From positions 768,769-832,768 of the forward strand of contig NZ_DS022299.1 in NCBI RefSeq assembly GCF_000153825.1: a stretch of 64,000 nt of DNA. Reading direction: 5' to 3'. The position numbers were made by a program, and so were the translations under genes. The DNA is from Synechococcus sp. RS9916. GTDB taxonomy: Bacteria > Cyanobacteriota > Cyanobacteriia > PCC-6307 > Cyanobiaceae. This document shows positions 17,075-26,090 of the stretch, piece after piece. Positions within the stretch are counted from its first letter, which is position 1. Every line of letters begins with the position of its first letter. The notes beneath the pieces were generated by a model. The model worked only from the letters and a program-made list of their open reading frames with translations, made no database searches and had not been told where the DNA came from.

Positions 17075-17484
17075 GCGTTGCGCTTCGAGGTCATCAAGAG
17101 CAGAAAGGCATTGCGCTCGGGATCCACCATCCAGCATTCAGCGCCGAACGATTCCAGCCGCGCAGGCTCCTGCACGGCTGCACCCTGCTGTTGTGCCTGA
17201 TCGCACCAGCGTTCAAGCGCCGCGAGGAGATCCCGATCCGTTGTTTGCGCCAGACAGGGAGACCAAGCACGACCCTTCGGCGGCAGTTCCCGTGTTGATG
17301 AGGGGCGGTAAAACTGCAGCGAAGGCATCCCCTGAGGGGACACCAACCAATGGCTGGCTGAAAGACCGGCACGGGGAGCCTCACCCAACAGACCGGCGTA
17401 AAAAGCAGCAAGCTCATGCGGATGGGCACTGGGAATCACCCAGCTGAGCGTCACCTCATTCGGCACAACAACGTCGCTCAACAC
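17071..17484 (-). CDS. VOC/glyoxalase-like domain protein
   Basis: 137 residues from GTG 17484 (GTG 17466 also possible). The pattern VTLSWVIPSAHPHELAAFY, then GLLGEAP, SASHWLVS and the C-terminal PARLESFGAECWMVDPERN fits a single VOC module (beta-alpha-beta-beta-beta twice). Such proteins are metal-dependent dioxygenases, lyases or resistance proteins; the metal ligands are not clear here, so no reaction is assigned. The open frame runs upstream into the divergent aminotransferase gene, which I treat as overlap by chance. Confidence 0.7.
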   Translation of the reverse strand: MLSDVVVPNEVTLSWVIPSAHPHELAAFYAGLLGEAPRAGLSASHWLVSPQGMPSLQFYRPSSTRELPPKGRAWSPCLAQTTDRDLLAALERWCDQAQQQGAAVQEPARLESFGAECWMVDPERNAFLLLMTSKRNA

Positions 17485-17587
17485 GTCCTCAGCGTCCCCA
17501 CAATCCTGACGTGTTGAAGGTGGCCTGGGACACCAGATCAGGCAGGATGGTGTGGTCTTGGGCACCCGGTGGAGGGGTGCTGCGCTG

Positions 17588-18763
17588 ATGCTCCGCCCGT
17601 CCCTGCTCTCCAACCGGGCCATCGCCCTCCAACCATCGCTCACGCTGGCGATCAGCGCCCGTGCGGCTGCCATGAAGCAGGCCGGGCGCGACATCTGCAG
17701 CATGTCGGCTGGAGAGCCCGATTTCGGCACGCCTGAGTTCATCGTTGAGGCCGCGATCAAAGCCCTCCGTGATGGAGTCACCCGCTATGGCCCTGCAGCT
17801 GGGGACCCTCAGCTGCGCGAGGCTATTGCCAACAAGCTGACACGGGACAACGGCATCCCCTCCACAGCCGCCAACGTACTGGTGACCAATGGGGGTAAAC
17901 AGGCGATCTTCAACTTGTTCCAGGTGGTGCTCAACCCTGGTGATGAGGTACTGATCCCCTCCCCGTTCTGGCTCAGCTATCCAGAGATGGCGCGGCTTGC
18001 GGGTGCCGAACCCGTGACCGTGCCCGCATCAGCGGAGACAGGATTCCGGCTGGATCTTGAGGCCCTGGAAGCCGCGATCACCCCGCGCACTCGCCTCCTG
18101 GTGATCAACACGCCTGGCAACCCAACGGGGCGGGTCAGCGACCGAGACGAGCTCCTGGCACTGGCTGACATGGTCCGGCGTCATCCCCAGCTGCTGGTGA
18201 TGAGCGATGAGATCTACGAATACCTGCTGGATGAGGGAGTCGAGCACCACAGCTTCGCTGCAGTGGCGCCAGATCTCGCAGAGCGCACGTTTGTGGTGAA
18301 TGGATTTGCCAAGGGGTGGGCCATGACCGGTTGGCGCCTGGGGTACCTCGCTGGCGACTCCGCGGTCATCAAGGCAGCATCCGCCCTGCAGAGCCAAAGC
18401 ACCAGCAACGTGTGCAGCTTTGCCCAACGCGGAGCCCTCGCTGCATTAATGGAGTCCAAGGACTGCGTCCGATCGATGGCGACCAGTTACAACAGCCGTC
18501 GCAGCCAGTTGGTGACAGGACTGCAAGCCATTGATGGGCTCACGCTGGTAAAGCCCAAAGGCGCCTTCTACGCCTTTCCGAAATTGCCGGAGCATGTCGA
18601 AGGCTCGATGCAATTCTGCGAAGTTGCCCTGGAGCAGGAAGGTTTAGCCCTGGTGCCTGGTCTGGCCTTTGGGGATGACCGCTGCATTCGTCTGTCTTGT
18701 GCCGTGTCGCGTGAGACGATCGATGATGCTCTTTCGCGCCTTGGGCGGCTGCTTAGCGCCTGA
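17588..18763 (+). CDS. aspC: Aspartate aminotransferase-like PLP enzyme (class I/II)
   Basis: 391 residues from ATG 17588, preceded by GGAGGG. Fold-type I motifs: SAGEPDFGTPEFI (substrate binding), GGKQAIFNLFQ, NTPGNPTGRV, SDEIYEYL and the PLP lysine K242 in FAKGWAMTGWRLGY. C-terminal Arg in CIRLSCAVS binds the substrate alpha-carboxylate. It probably transfers the amino group between aspartate and 2-oxoglutarate, though this subgroup also includes prephenate-type enzymes. Divergent from the VOC-UDG-ispG operon. Confidence 0.88.
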   Translation: MLRPSLLSNRAIALQPSLTLAISARAAAMKQAGRDICSMSAGEPDFGTPEFIVEAAIKALRDGVTRYGPAAGDPQLREAIANKLTRDNGIPSTAANVLVTNGGKQAIFNLFQVVLNPGDEVLIPSPFWLSYPEMARLAGAEPVTVPASAETGFRLDLEALEAAITPRTRLLVINTPGNPTGRVSDRDELLALADMVRRHPQLLVMSDEIYEYLLDEGVEHHSFAAVAPDLAERTFVVNGFAKGWAMTGWRLGYLAGDSAVIKAASALQSQSTSNVCSFAQRGALAALMESKDCVRSMATSYNSRRSQLVTGLQAIDGLTLVKPKGAFYAFPKLPEHVEGSMQFCEVALEQEGLALVPGLAFGDDRCIRLSCAVSRETIDDALSRLGRLLSA

Positions 18764-18807
18764 AATGAGAGAGCGCACTGTTCATCTCATCCCATTTGCC
18801 AGCACCC

Positions 18808-19707
18808 ATGCCAGCTCGAGAACGCCGGGCCGTCGCCTTCAGTCTTGCCCTGTTCGGAATTCTGTCGTCGACGGCCCTTCCGAGTTGGGCAGCTGAAACG
18901 CTCCGCATTGGCGCCATCCCGGATCAGAACCCCGAGAAACTGAACCGGTTGTATGGCCTTCTCGCCAAGCAACTCAGCCAAAAGCTCAACGTTCCCGTTC
19001 GCTACATCCCAGTCAGCAACTATCCAGCCTCTGTCAGTGCGTTCCGTACTGGAGGTCTCGATCTGGTTTGGTTCGGTGGACTCACGGGCGTGCAGGCCAG
19101 GCTCCAAACCCCTGGAGCGGTCGTGCTTGCCCAACGCGATATCGACGCCAAGTTCCGCAGCGTTTTCATCGCCAACACCAAGAGTGGCCTGCAACCAATC
19201 AGCAACATCCAGGGTCTTAAAAGCCTGCAGGGCAAGCGCTTCAGCTTCGGGTCCGAGAGCTCCACATCTGGCCGCTTGATGCCCCAGCATTTCCTCCAGC
19301 AGGCGGGGTTGAAACCCAGTCAATTTGCAGGGGGCAAAGCTGGATTCAGCGGCAGCCACGACGCAACGATTGCCGTGGTTCAGAGCGGTTCCTATGAGGT
19401 TGGCGCCCTGAATGAACAGGTTTGGAATAGCAACCTCAAGAACGGCAAAGTCGACCCGACCAAGGTGAAGGTGATCTGGCGAACCCCCACCTATGTGGAC
19501 TACCACTGGGTGGCGCGTCCAGGTCTCGACAAGCGCTTCGGCAAAGGCTTCACCACCAAGTTGCAACAAGCCCTTCTCGGAATCCAACCCTCAGGAAACG
19601 GCAAAACGGTTCTCGAACTCTTCGGCGCTGAGAAGTTCATTCCAGCCTCAGCCTCGCAGTATCGAGCAATCGAAACCGTGGGCCGTCAACTCGGCAAAAT
19701 CCGGTGA
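18808..19707 (+). CDS. phnD: Phosphonate/phosphite ABC transporter, substrate-binding protein
   Basis: About 299 residues with an N-terminal signal peptide (AVAFSLALFGILSSTALPSWA, cut before AETL). The mature part follows the PhnD/PtxB fold: LRIGAIPDQNPEKLNRLYG, then YPASVSAFRTGGLDLVWFGG and SESSTSGRLMPQHFL. It captures a reduced or organic phosphorus compound in the periplasm. In picocyanobacteria some PhnD proteins bind phosphite rather than phosphonates, and no C-P lyase genes are nearby. First gene of phnDCE; TTG 18796 is an alternative start. Confidence 0.85.
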   Translation: MPARERRAVAFSLALFGILSSTALPSWAAETLRIGAIPDQNPEKLNRLYGLLAKQLSQKLNVPVRYIPVSNYPASVSAFRTGGLDLVWFGGLTGVQARLQTPGAVVLAQRDIDAKFRSVFIANTKSGLQPISNIQGLKSLQGKRFSFGSESSTSGRLMPQHFLQQAGLKPSQFAGGKAGFSGSHDATIAVVQSGSYEVGALNEQVWNSNLKNGKVDPTKVKVIWRTPTYVDYHWVARPGLDKRFGKGFTTKLQQALLGIQPSGNGKTVLELFGAEKFIPASASQYRAIETVGRQLGKIR

Positions 19708-20477
19708 CGGCAGTGCTGGAGCTTCGCGACGTCAGCCTTCGAGGTCGCGACACAGCACGCCTGGATCACGTCTCCCTCTCCCTTCAAGCGGGGGAGACCG
19801 TGGCCCTTCTTGGCCCCAGTGGAGCCGGCAAAAGCAGTCTTCTTTCAATCGCCAACGGCAGCTTGAAACCTGATGCCGGTGGCGTGTACTGGCGGGGGAC
19901 AGAGCTGCACTTGCGACCTCGACAAGAGCGTCGCCAGATCGGAACCCTCTGGCAGGACTTACGTCTTGTGGAGGAACTGAACGTGGCCCAAAACGTCAAC
20001 AGCGGAGCCCTCGGGCGGCGCTCGTTGCTCTGGGCCCTCACCAACCTGCTCCTGCCGCTGGAGCGAGAGGCCTGCGGGCGTTGTCTGAAACAGGCAGGGC
20101 TGCAGCCCGACCTGCTCGATCGGCCGGTCACGTCCCTCTCCGGGGGACAGCGCCAACGCGTGGCCTTGGCCAGGTTGTTTCGCCAACGCCCGGGTCTGGT
20201 TTTAGCGGATGAACCGCTGTCCAGCCTCGACCCCGCGCTGGTTGAGGATCTGCTGACAACCCTGCTGCGCCAAAGCCCCCTGGATGATCACGACGTGCTT
20301 CCGAGCACCACAGTGATCTGTCTGCATCGACCCGACCTGATCCAACGTTTTAATCGCGTGATTGGCCTGAAACAGGGTCGTATGGTTCTCGATGCCCCTG
20401 CCAAAGCCATTACTGACCGCGAGCTCAAGGATCTGTACGGGCCTGCAATCAACACTGCCAAGGGGGCGCAAGCATGA
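19704..20477 (+). CDS. phnC: Phosphonate/phosphite ABC transporter, ATPase
   Basis: 257 residues starting with GTG that overlaps the phnD stop (GTGA). Walker A GPSGAGKSS near residue 38, Q-loop WQDLRLVEEL, signature LSGGQRQRVALARL near 144, Walker B LVLADEP and a switch His (CLHRPDL, so the usual TH is CLH). It powers import of the PhnD ligand. It overlaps phnE by 4 bases, giving tight translational coupling. Confidence 0.88.
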   Translation: MTAVLELRDVSLRGRDTARLDHVSLSLQAGETVALLGPSGAGKSSLLSIANGSLKPDAGGVYWRGTELHLRPRQERRQIGTLWQDLRLVEELNVAQNVNSGALGRRSLLWALTNLLLPLEREACGRCLKQAGLQPDLLDRPVTSLSGGQRQRVALARLFRQRPGLVLADEPLSSLDPALVEDLLTTLLRQSPLDDHDVLPSTTVICLHRPDLIQRFNRVIGLKQGRMVLDAPAKAITDRELKDLYGPAINTAKGAQA

Positions 20478-22021
20478 ACCGGTGGCGGCTGAGCCCTCCG
20501 TTGCTGTGTCTTTTGCCCGGGCTTGCTCTCCTGCCGGTCTTGGTGGTGGTTCTCCAAGGAATCCATGGCGGCGGACTCGAGACCTGGGGTGAGTTTTTGT
20601 GGGCGGCATGGCATCCCAGTGGCGATCCGCTGTTGCTTGCATCCCTCTGGAATGGACTTCAGGTGACTGTTGCCACAGCCCTGGCGGGCTGGGGTCTGAG
20701 CACCCTGATTGGCCTGATTCTCGGGATCCTCAGCAGTGATGTGGTGTGGTCGAGCACACAGCTGCCGATCCAGCCCGCTCCCCTGCTGCGCAGCGTGCTG
20801 GCCATCCCCAGATCAATTCATGAACTGCTGTGGGGATTGCTGTTGTTGCAGGTGGTGGGACTGCACCCATGGGTCGCAGTCGCCGCCATCACGATCCCCT
20901 ACGGAGCCTTGGTGGCCAGGGTGTTTCGCGATCAGATCGACAGCATCGATCGTCGCGCTCTGTCCGCGATGTTGCAGACAGGAGCAACAGCACCCTCAGC
21001 CCTGCTTACCAGCCTCGCGCCGCCTTTGCAGGCGGTGCTGTTGAGCTACGGGGGTTACCGCCTTGAATGCGCCTTGCGCAGCGCCACCCTGCTGGGGGTT
21101 TTCGGATTAGGAGGGATCGGCACCGAACTGAAACTGACCCTCCAGTCGCTGCAGTTTCAGGAATTTTGGAGCGGTCTCTGGCTGTTGATCCTGCTCAGCG
21201 TTCTGTTGGAACAAGGCCTGGGACTCTGGCGAAGAACGCAGCGACAACACCCGAACCAATGGAGCAGCGTCAGCCTGCTGGTGATCGCAATGATCGCTGC
21301 GTGGGGTGGCGGATTGGGTCTCCAAGCGCTTGTGCCTGACACAGGCATGCCCCTGCAATGGATGCTGCCTCCACTGCCAGGGCTGGCGGATCTTCAGGCT
21401 GCCGCCCTCGAATTGCCGTGGCTGGAGATGGTGGAACAGACGTTGAGGCTCACGTTCATGGCCGCTGGCGTCGCCATCGCCATCCCACCGCTCTGCCTCT
21501 TGCTCCTGCCGGGGATGCTGGCAAAACGTGTGTTGCTCTGCCTTTGGGCCCTACAGCGCGTGCTGCCAGCCCCACTGACCCTGCTGATGTTGCTCCTCGC
21601 AACGCTGCCCACCCTCTCTCTGGCAGCCCTTGCCCTTGGTCTCCAGAACGCAGGGGTGATGGGTCGATTGTTGGTGGAAGGCCTTGATCAACAAACGGAC
21701 GACCGGGAAACAGCCCTGGCAGCAACAGGGGCGGGGCGCCGTCAGGCCTGGCTGCTGGGGCAGCTCAGCCCGCAAAGCCATTCCTATCTCGCCTATGGGG
21801 CCTACCGAGCTGATGTGATCCTTCGGGAGACGGTGGTGGTTGGCTTGGTGGGGGGCACCGGGCTGGGCTGGATGCTGATCGAATCCCTGAGCTCCTTTTA
21901 CTGGGCCGCAGTGGTTCTGTTGATTGCATGCTTTGCGCTGCTCACCCTTGCCGGCGAACATCTCAGCGATCGTTGCCGGCAAGGCTGGTTGCAGCAATCC
22001 AACGGAACGGCGTCGCCATAA
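20474..22021 (+). CDS. phnE: Phosphonate/phosphite ABC transporter, fused double permease
   Basis: 515 residues, about twice a usual PhnE (around 270). Two homologous membrane halves are visible, each ending in a coupling-helix EAA loop: first ALSAMLQTGATAPSALL..., second ETALAATGAGRRQAWLLGQL. Both have about six hydrophobic segments. So one polypeptide supplies both transmembrane domains that normally come from a PhnE dimer. It follows phnC with an ATGA overlap. Confidence 0.85.
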   Translation: MNRWRLSPPLLCLLPGLALLPVLVVVLQGIHGGGLETWGEFLWAAWHPSGDPLLLASLWNGLQVTVATALAGWGLSTLIGLILGILSSDVVWSSTQLPIQPAPLLRSVLAIPRSIHELLWGLLLLQVVGLHPWVAVAAITIPYGALVARVFRDQIDSIDRRALSAMLQTGATAPSALLTSLAPPLQAVLLSYGGYRLECALRSATLLGVFGLGGIGTELKLTLQSLQFQEFWSGLWLLILLSVLLEQGLGLWRRTQRQHPNQWSSVSLLVIAMIAAWGGGLGLQALVPDTGMPLQWMLPPLPGLADLQAAALELPWLEMVEQTLRLTFMAAGVAIAIPPLCLLLLPGMLAKRVLLCLWALQRVLPAPLTLLMLLLATLPTLSLAALALGLQNAGVMGRLLVEGLDQQTDDRETALAATGAGRRQAWLLGQLSPQSHSYLAYGAYRADVILRETVVVGLVGGTGLGWMLIESLSSFYWAAVVLLIACFALLTLAGEHLSDRCRQGWLQQSNGTASP

Positions 22022-22056
22022 GCCTGCAAAGCTGAGGGGGATCAACACCTTCAGGG

Positions 22057-22734
22057 ATGCCATCAGCACCACGCCAACTGACCGTGATCGGCGATAGCGG
22101 GGTCTATGGGTGGGGTGATCGCGAGGGCGGAGGCTGGTGCGAACGCTTACGGCGCAGCTGGATGCAAACCCCGGAAGCCCCCGTGGTCTACCCACTGGGG
22201 GTGCGCGGAGATGGCCTGGAAAATGTGGCCCAGCGATGGGAGCAAGAATGGAAGACCCGCGGTGAACTGCGACGCCAAACACCGGGAGGACTGCTGTTGT
22301 CGGTTGGGCTCAACGACAGCGCCAAGGTCGGACGCCGTGATGGTCGCCCTCTCCTCAGCGCTGATGCCTATCGCTTCGGGGTGGAGCAATTAATCAGGGC
22401 CATGGCGCCTCAAACTCAGGTGATGGTGCTGGGCCTGACGCCTGTCGACGAACACCCGATGCCTTTCGCTGACTGTCTCTGGTACGACAATGCAGCGATC
22501 AGCATCTACGAAGCCCAACTGGAGGAGGCCTGCCTGGAGGCCGACGTCCCCTTTTTGCCTCTCCACCAACCGATGCAACTGGAGCCTGGCTGGCTTGGCT
22601 GGATCGAGCCGGATGGCATTCACCTCAATGCCGATGGCCACCACTGGATTCACCAACGCCTGATGCATTGGCCTGCGCTGCTGGACTGGGCAGGTCTGGA
22701 AACACGCACCCAGGCCACACCTCTCTGGAGCTAA
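22057..22734 (+). CDS. SGNH/GDSL-family hydrolase
   Basis: 225 residues. Block I is VIGDSGVYGWGDREGGGW with the nucleophilic Ser, block II is the Gly in GVRGDG, block III is SVGLNDSAK (Asn), and block V is PDGIHLNADGHHWI with the Asp-x-x-His pair. These are the four SGNH blocks of esterases/lipases. No signal peptide is visible, so it is likely cytoplasmic. The substrate is unknown. It begins 35 bases after phnE and could be co-transcribed. Confidence 0.85.
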   Translation: MPSAPRQLTVIGDSGVYGWGDREGGGWCERLRRSWMQTPEAPVVYPLGVRGDGLENVAQRWEQEWKTRGELRRQTPGGLLLSVGLNDSAKVGRRDGRPLLSADAYRFGVEQLIRAMAPQTQVMVLGLTPVDEHPMPFADCLWYDNAAISIYEAQLEEACLEADVPFLPLHQPMQLEPGWLGWIEPDGIHLNADGHHWIHQRLMHWPALLDWAGLETRTQATPLWS

Positions 22735-22793
22735 CGAAGACCTGAATCCCGCGCTGCGGCGTCCGTAAAGTCCGTGCGACTGCCGATCCGTCT

Positions 22794-23045
22794 GTGCCGA
22801 ACCCAACCGCGGCGATCATCGCCCAGGCCTCGACATCTCAACTCAAGGACTACCTGCTCGGATTCACTGAAGACGCCGCCATCCTCACGGTGCGAGAACT
22901 GATGAAGCGGGGTGAATCAGCCCAACAGGTGATCAGCGACCTGGAGAAGGAGCTTCAGCCCAGCCTCGACAACGGCATGCCGATGCGGTCATGCCTGGCG
23001 CTGATCGCCGCCCTCAAGCAGGAATTTCTCTCCGATCAGAACTGA
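22794..23045 (+). CDS. Small conserved hypothetical protein, 83 aa
   Basis: Starts with GTG at 22794 (MPNPTAAIIAQASTSQLKDY). Mostly helical and acidic, with KDYLLGFTEDAAILTVRELM and DLEKELQPSLDNGMPMRSCL. No membrane segment or known domain. The codon pattern and dense spacing suggest a real gene; function unknown. Confidence 0.65.
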   Translation: MPNPTAAIIAQASTSQLKDYLLGFTEDAAILTVRELMKRGESAQQVISDLEKELQPSLDNGMPMRSCLALIAALKQEFLSDQN

Positions 23046-23121
23046 AACGCCTCATCCCCTATCAGCCTGCGTCCCTCTGAAGGGGGAATCGGATTCACCA
23101 TTCCTGGGGAGGAGCACCGCA

Positions 23122-23976
23122 TTGATCACGCAGAGCGTGAATGCAGTGCGATTCCCATGCATGACTTCCGAACCCATCAATCGTCTCCAACAACGGCGGA
23201 TCCGCTGTGAACAGCGGCGAAAGCTGCCAGTGTCAATTCAGAAACGCAACGCGCAGGTCTTGCGTCACTGCGGATTGGCCCATCTCGCCACGCACCGGCA
23301 ACTGGGCCGTGGCTGTGGAGAGCACGACGATCTGCTTCAAGAGGCCTATCTCGGCTTAATTCAGGGATCTGAGCGCTTCGAGGCATCGCGCGGCAACCGC
23401 TTCAGCAGCTATGCGATGCGACTGGCAACGGGGCGCATCCAACACTTTCGGCGCGACCGCGTGCGCTGCCTGCGCATCCCCTGGCGCTTGGATGCCCTTC
23501 ACACCCAAGCAATCCGCCTGCAGGAGCAGCGCGCCCATGCCCAGCGTCCCCCTTTTTCGGATCATCAACTGGCATCAACACTGGGCGTCAGTCTTGAGCG
23601 ATGGCGACAGGCCCTTATCGGCCATCAGCAGCATCATCTGATCAGCCTTGATCAGCCCAGAAGCAGAGATCGCTATCCCAGCGACGCGGATGGGGACATC
23701 CCCCTGATCCAGGAACTCTCTGACATGACCGTCAGCTGTGATGACGACCAACAACGTGAGTGGTTGCAGGAGCAATTGGAGCAGTTGCCGCAGCGAGCAC
23801 GAAGCTGCATCGAGAGGCACTACCTGGCAGGGACTTCAGCCAAAGACATCGCCAAGGAAGACGGCTGCAGTTGCTCGGAGATCAGGCGAATCCTGCGGAG
23901 CTCACTGGAAAAACTGCGTCAACTGGCCAACACAACCACTGCAGCCATGCCCAACACAGCAGCAACGGCCGTCTGA
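23122..23976 (+). CDS. Sigma-70 family RNA polymerase sigma factor (group 3-like)
   Basis: 284 residues from TTG 23122, chosen because GGAGGAG sits 7 bases upstream; the ATG at 23161 has none. Region 2 is seen in HDDLLQEAYLGLIQGSERFEASRGNRFSSYAMRLATGRIQHF, with region 3 in FSDHQLASTLGVSLERWRQAL. Region 4 is QLPQRARSCIERHYLAGTSAKDIAKEDGCSCSEIRRIL. It lacks the long region 1 of the housekeeping factor. Regulon unknown. The 3' end overlaps the opposite DUF92 gene by 58 bases. Confidence 0.87.
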   Translation: MITQSVNAVRFPCMTSEPINRLQQRRIRCEQRRKLPVSIQKRNAQVLRHCGLAHLATHRQLGRGCGEHDDLLQEAYLGLIQGSERFEASRGNRFSSYAMRLATGRIQHFRRDRVRCLRIPWRLDALHTQAIRLQEQRAHAQRPPFSDHQLASTLGVSLERWRQALIGHQQHHLISLDQPRSRDRYPSDADGDIPLIQELSDMTVSCDDDQQREWLQEQLEQLPQRARSCIERHYLAGTSAKDIAKEDGCSCSEIRRILRSSLEKLRQLANTTTAAMPNTAATAV

Positions 23977-24692
23977 ATGGCGTTGACCATTTCATTGGTC
24001 AACCAGGGTGTGCGCTCCTGGAGAAGGGCACCAAGCAGACTTTCCAGCAATGTCGCCAGCAGACCAACGGCCGCCACCAACCAGGCCAGAGGCCCTGCTG
24101 GCACCAACTGCACAGCCACAACAACTGCTGTCATCACCAGGCTTCCGATTGCGCTGGCCAAGGTTCCCTCAAGGCTCACGGCGCCCTCTGTTCCGGGGGG
24201 CACGCGGCGCAAGGTGGTGATCAACACCGTGGTGCGCCCATAGCGCTTACCGATTTCGCTGCCGAAGGTGTCGGCCAACTTGGCGGCGAAGCTGGCGGAA
24301 AAGCCAACAAGCAACAACGGCTTAGGCCCGAGACCGCTTCCGATCAGCAACGCCAAAAACGCTCCAACAGCGGCCGAACCCCAAACATTCGCTGGGCTTC
24401 GACGGCCACCGCGGGCTTCGGCGAGCCCCTGTCGCTGCTTCTGCTGGAAGCCCACCTTGGTCACCAGCGAGCCCAGTGCGAGGTAGAGCACCACAGCGGT
24501 CCATCCCTGCCAGCCCAGACAGCCCCAGAGGATCGTGCCCAGGATCGCGGCGTGACACCAACCGGCCCGCGTCAGCAAGGGAACCCGTTGTGCCAGTGCA
24601 ATCAACACCCCATTGAGGGCAAAAGCGGTGACCCAAGTGGTGAGTCCTGCAGCGTCCGAGGCCATCAACCTGTGTTGCACTGCCCTAAGCAT
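23919..24692 (-). CDS. DUF92/VTE6-type membrane protein (possible phytyl-phosphate kinase)
   Basis: About 257 residues with six or more hydrophobic segments. Characteristic DUF92 motifs are GWCHAAILGTILWGCLGWQG, RRSPANVWGSAAVGAFLALL, ASFAAKLADTFGSEIGKRYG, and RRVPPGTEGAVSLEGTLAS. The Arabidopsis and cyanobacterial members (VTE6) phosphorylate phytyl phosphate to phytyl diphosphate in tocopherol and phytol salvage; that role here is inferred from the family. It converges on and overlaps the sigma factor gene. Confidence 0.82.
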   Translation of the reverse strand: MLRAVQHRLMASDAAGLTTWVTAFALNGVLIALAQRVPLLTRAGWCHAAILGTILWGCLGWQGWTAVVLYLALGSLVTKVGFQQKQRQGLAEARGGRRSPANVWGSAAVGAFLALLIGSGLGPKPLLLVGFSASFAAKLADTFGSEIGKRYGRTTVLITTLRRVPPGTEGAVSLEGTLASAIGSLVMTAVVVAVQLVPAGPLAWLVAAVGLLATLLESLLGALLQERTPWLTNEMVNAIQTAVAAVLGMAAVVVLAS

Positions 24693-24751
24693 CAACCGTA
24701 GAGGGACTGGCGCAACGGATAATCAGCGGAGGTCACTGTCGAGTTCGCGGC

Positions 24752-25198
24752 ATGCTGTTCAACAAGAAAGGCTTTTTCCTCGAACTCGGGGACGGATCTG
24801 AGCCTTCAGCTCCTGCGGCGATCGTGGCTCCAGTGAGAGAAGCCACAGAAGACGACCAAGAGATCAAAACCGAACCTGAAGCCAAGTCTGCCCAGCTCGC
24901 CGTTGCAGTCGCAGCTCCCTTGGAGACCGTCAAGGAGAGCCCGACCGCTGCGACTCCAGCTCCGAGTCAGGCCAAGAAGCCCTCACTGACCACCGCTGAA
25001 GCGATTGCAGCTGAATTGGCCGCGGCTGAATCCGCACGCCCGGAGGTGACACTCACCACATTCGCTGTCGATGCCCTGCAACCTGGCAATGCACTGCGGC
25101 CTCAGAAGCGCCGGCCTGGAGCCAACCTGAGCGGTTTCCGCTCCATGGCCTCCGACCTGTTCAAGAGCTCATCGACTGGGCGGGAAACCAGCCTCTAA
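24752..25198 (+). CDS. Conserved hypothetical protein with Ala/Pro linker, 148 aa
   Basis: A short N-terminal motif (MLFNKKGFFLELGDG) and a C-terminal one (RPEVTLTTFAVDALQPGNAL...RRPGANLSGFRSMASDLFKS) are separated by an Ala/Pro/Glu-rich disordered linker. This conserved-ends architecture suggests a protein-interaction adaptor. I recall similar proteins in picocyanobacteria without a function. No signal peptide. Confidence 0.65.
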   Translation: MLFNKKGFFLELGDGSEPSAPAAIVAPVREATEDDQEIKTEPEAKSAQLAVAVAAPLETVKESPTAATPAPSQAKKPSLTTAEAIAAELAAAESARPEVTLTTFAVDALQPGNALRPQKRRPGANLSGFRSMASDLFKSSSTGRETSL

Positions 25199-25335
25199 AT
25201 CGAACTCGCGGCCGAACACTACAGTTCAGCACGACGACCGACCTCACCCCGCATCTTGACGAGAGAGCCTGCTGTGACCGGCAGACATATCGAGAGCGGG
25301 GCTTTTTGGTGAATACACAAGAGCACAACAAAAAA

Positions 25336-25845
25336 TCAACGAGCAGCTTCAATATCAGCAAGAAATTCTTTGAAAGCATCAGCGGCACGCATCTCAAGCT
25401 GTTGATTCCGCCAATTTTGGAATTCAGGCAACGCACTTCGAGCCGCCTTTGCACTTTTGATGCCAGCGGGAGATTGGTAAAAGCTCAAAATTTCTCGCAG
25501 TTCATTGATGGACAATTGAGCCCCATACAACCTTGACCACTCATCAACCATCTCCTCAACCGTTACACCCGAGCTGATTTTTGCAACAAACCGATCAAAG
25601 GCAGCTTGGAAGGTTGGAGGAAGCGTGTCACCTGATTGCTTGGCGATTTGGTCCAAAAGCCCTTTTGCCATCTGTGTGTTGGCTTCAGCAGATTTCGCAA
25701 GAGACTCAGACCAGGCTATTGGAAGCTGCTGTGCTTCAACAATTTGACGAACAAGGGTGTCTCGCGCATCCTGCGCGACTACAGGCAGCTGCATCAGAGG
25801 AGACAAAGCAACGCCCATTCCAATCATCAAGGCAGCGAACCTCAT
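25336..25845 (-). CDS. DUF2059 domain secreted protein
   Basis: 169 residues with a signal peptide (RFAALMIGMGVALSPLMQLPVVAQ, cut before DARD). The helical body ends in SINELREILSFYQSPAGIKSAKAA, the hallmark of DUF2059. It is probably periplasmic; function unknown. Codon use looks more AT-rich than the flanking genes. It is flanked by 100-250-base gaps without clear terminators, so likely a single gene. Confidence 0.78.
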   Translation of the reverse strand: MRFAALMIGMGVALSPLMQLPVVAQDARDTLVRQIVEAQQLPIAWSESLAKSAEANTQMAKGLLDQIAKQSGDTLPPTFQAAFDRFVAKISSGVTVEEMVDEWSRLYGAQLSINELREILSFYQSPAGIKSAKAARSALPEFQNWRNQQLEMRAADAFKEFLADIEAAR

Positions 25846-26090
25846 AACCAACGCAATCAGATCTTTTGAGACTAGAGGTCAAATTCAGAACACGCCAAAA
25901 CCTCAACAACGCTGGAAAGAAGAAACACGTTCACGTTCATTGACCTCTCCAACAGTCTTCTCCGTTCAACGATCGACCCACTAAACAAGGTTCAGCACTC
26001 TCCGATCAGAATCGGGACGACCTCATCGTTTCCGCTTTTGACGGTCTGTGTGGCCATGACGTCTTGCCCACACAACGGGGCGTTGGATGA

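Noticed and set aside
23760..24701. 313-codon open frame on the plus strand
   Set aside because: Overlaps the sigma factor end and is antisense to the DUF92 gene; rich in Gln/His without structure.
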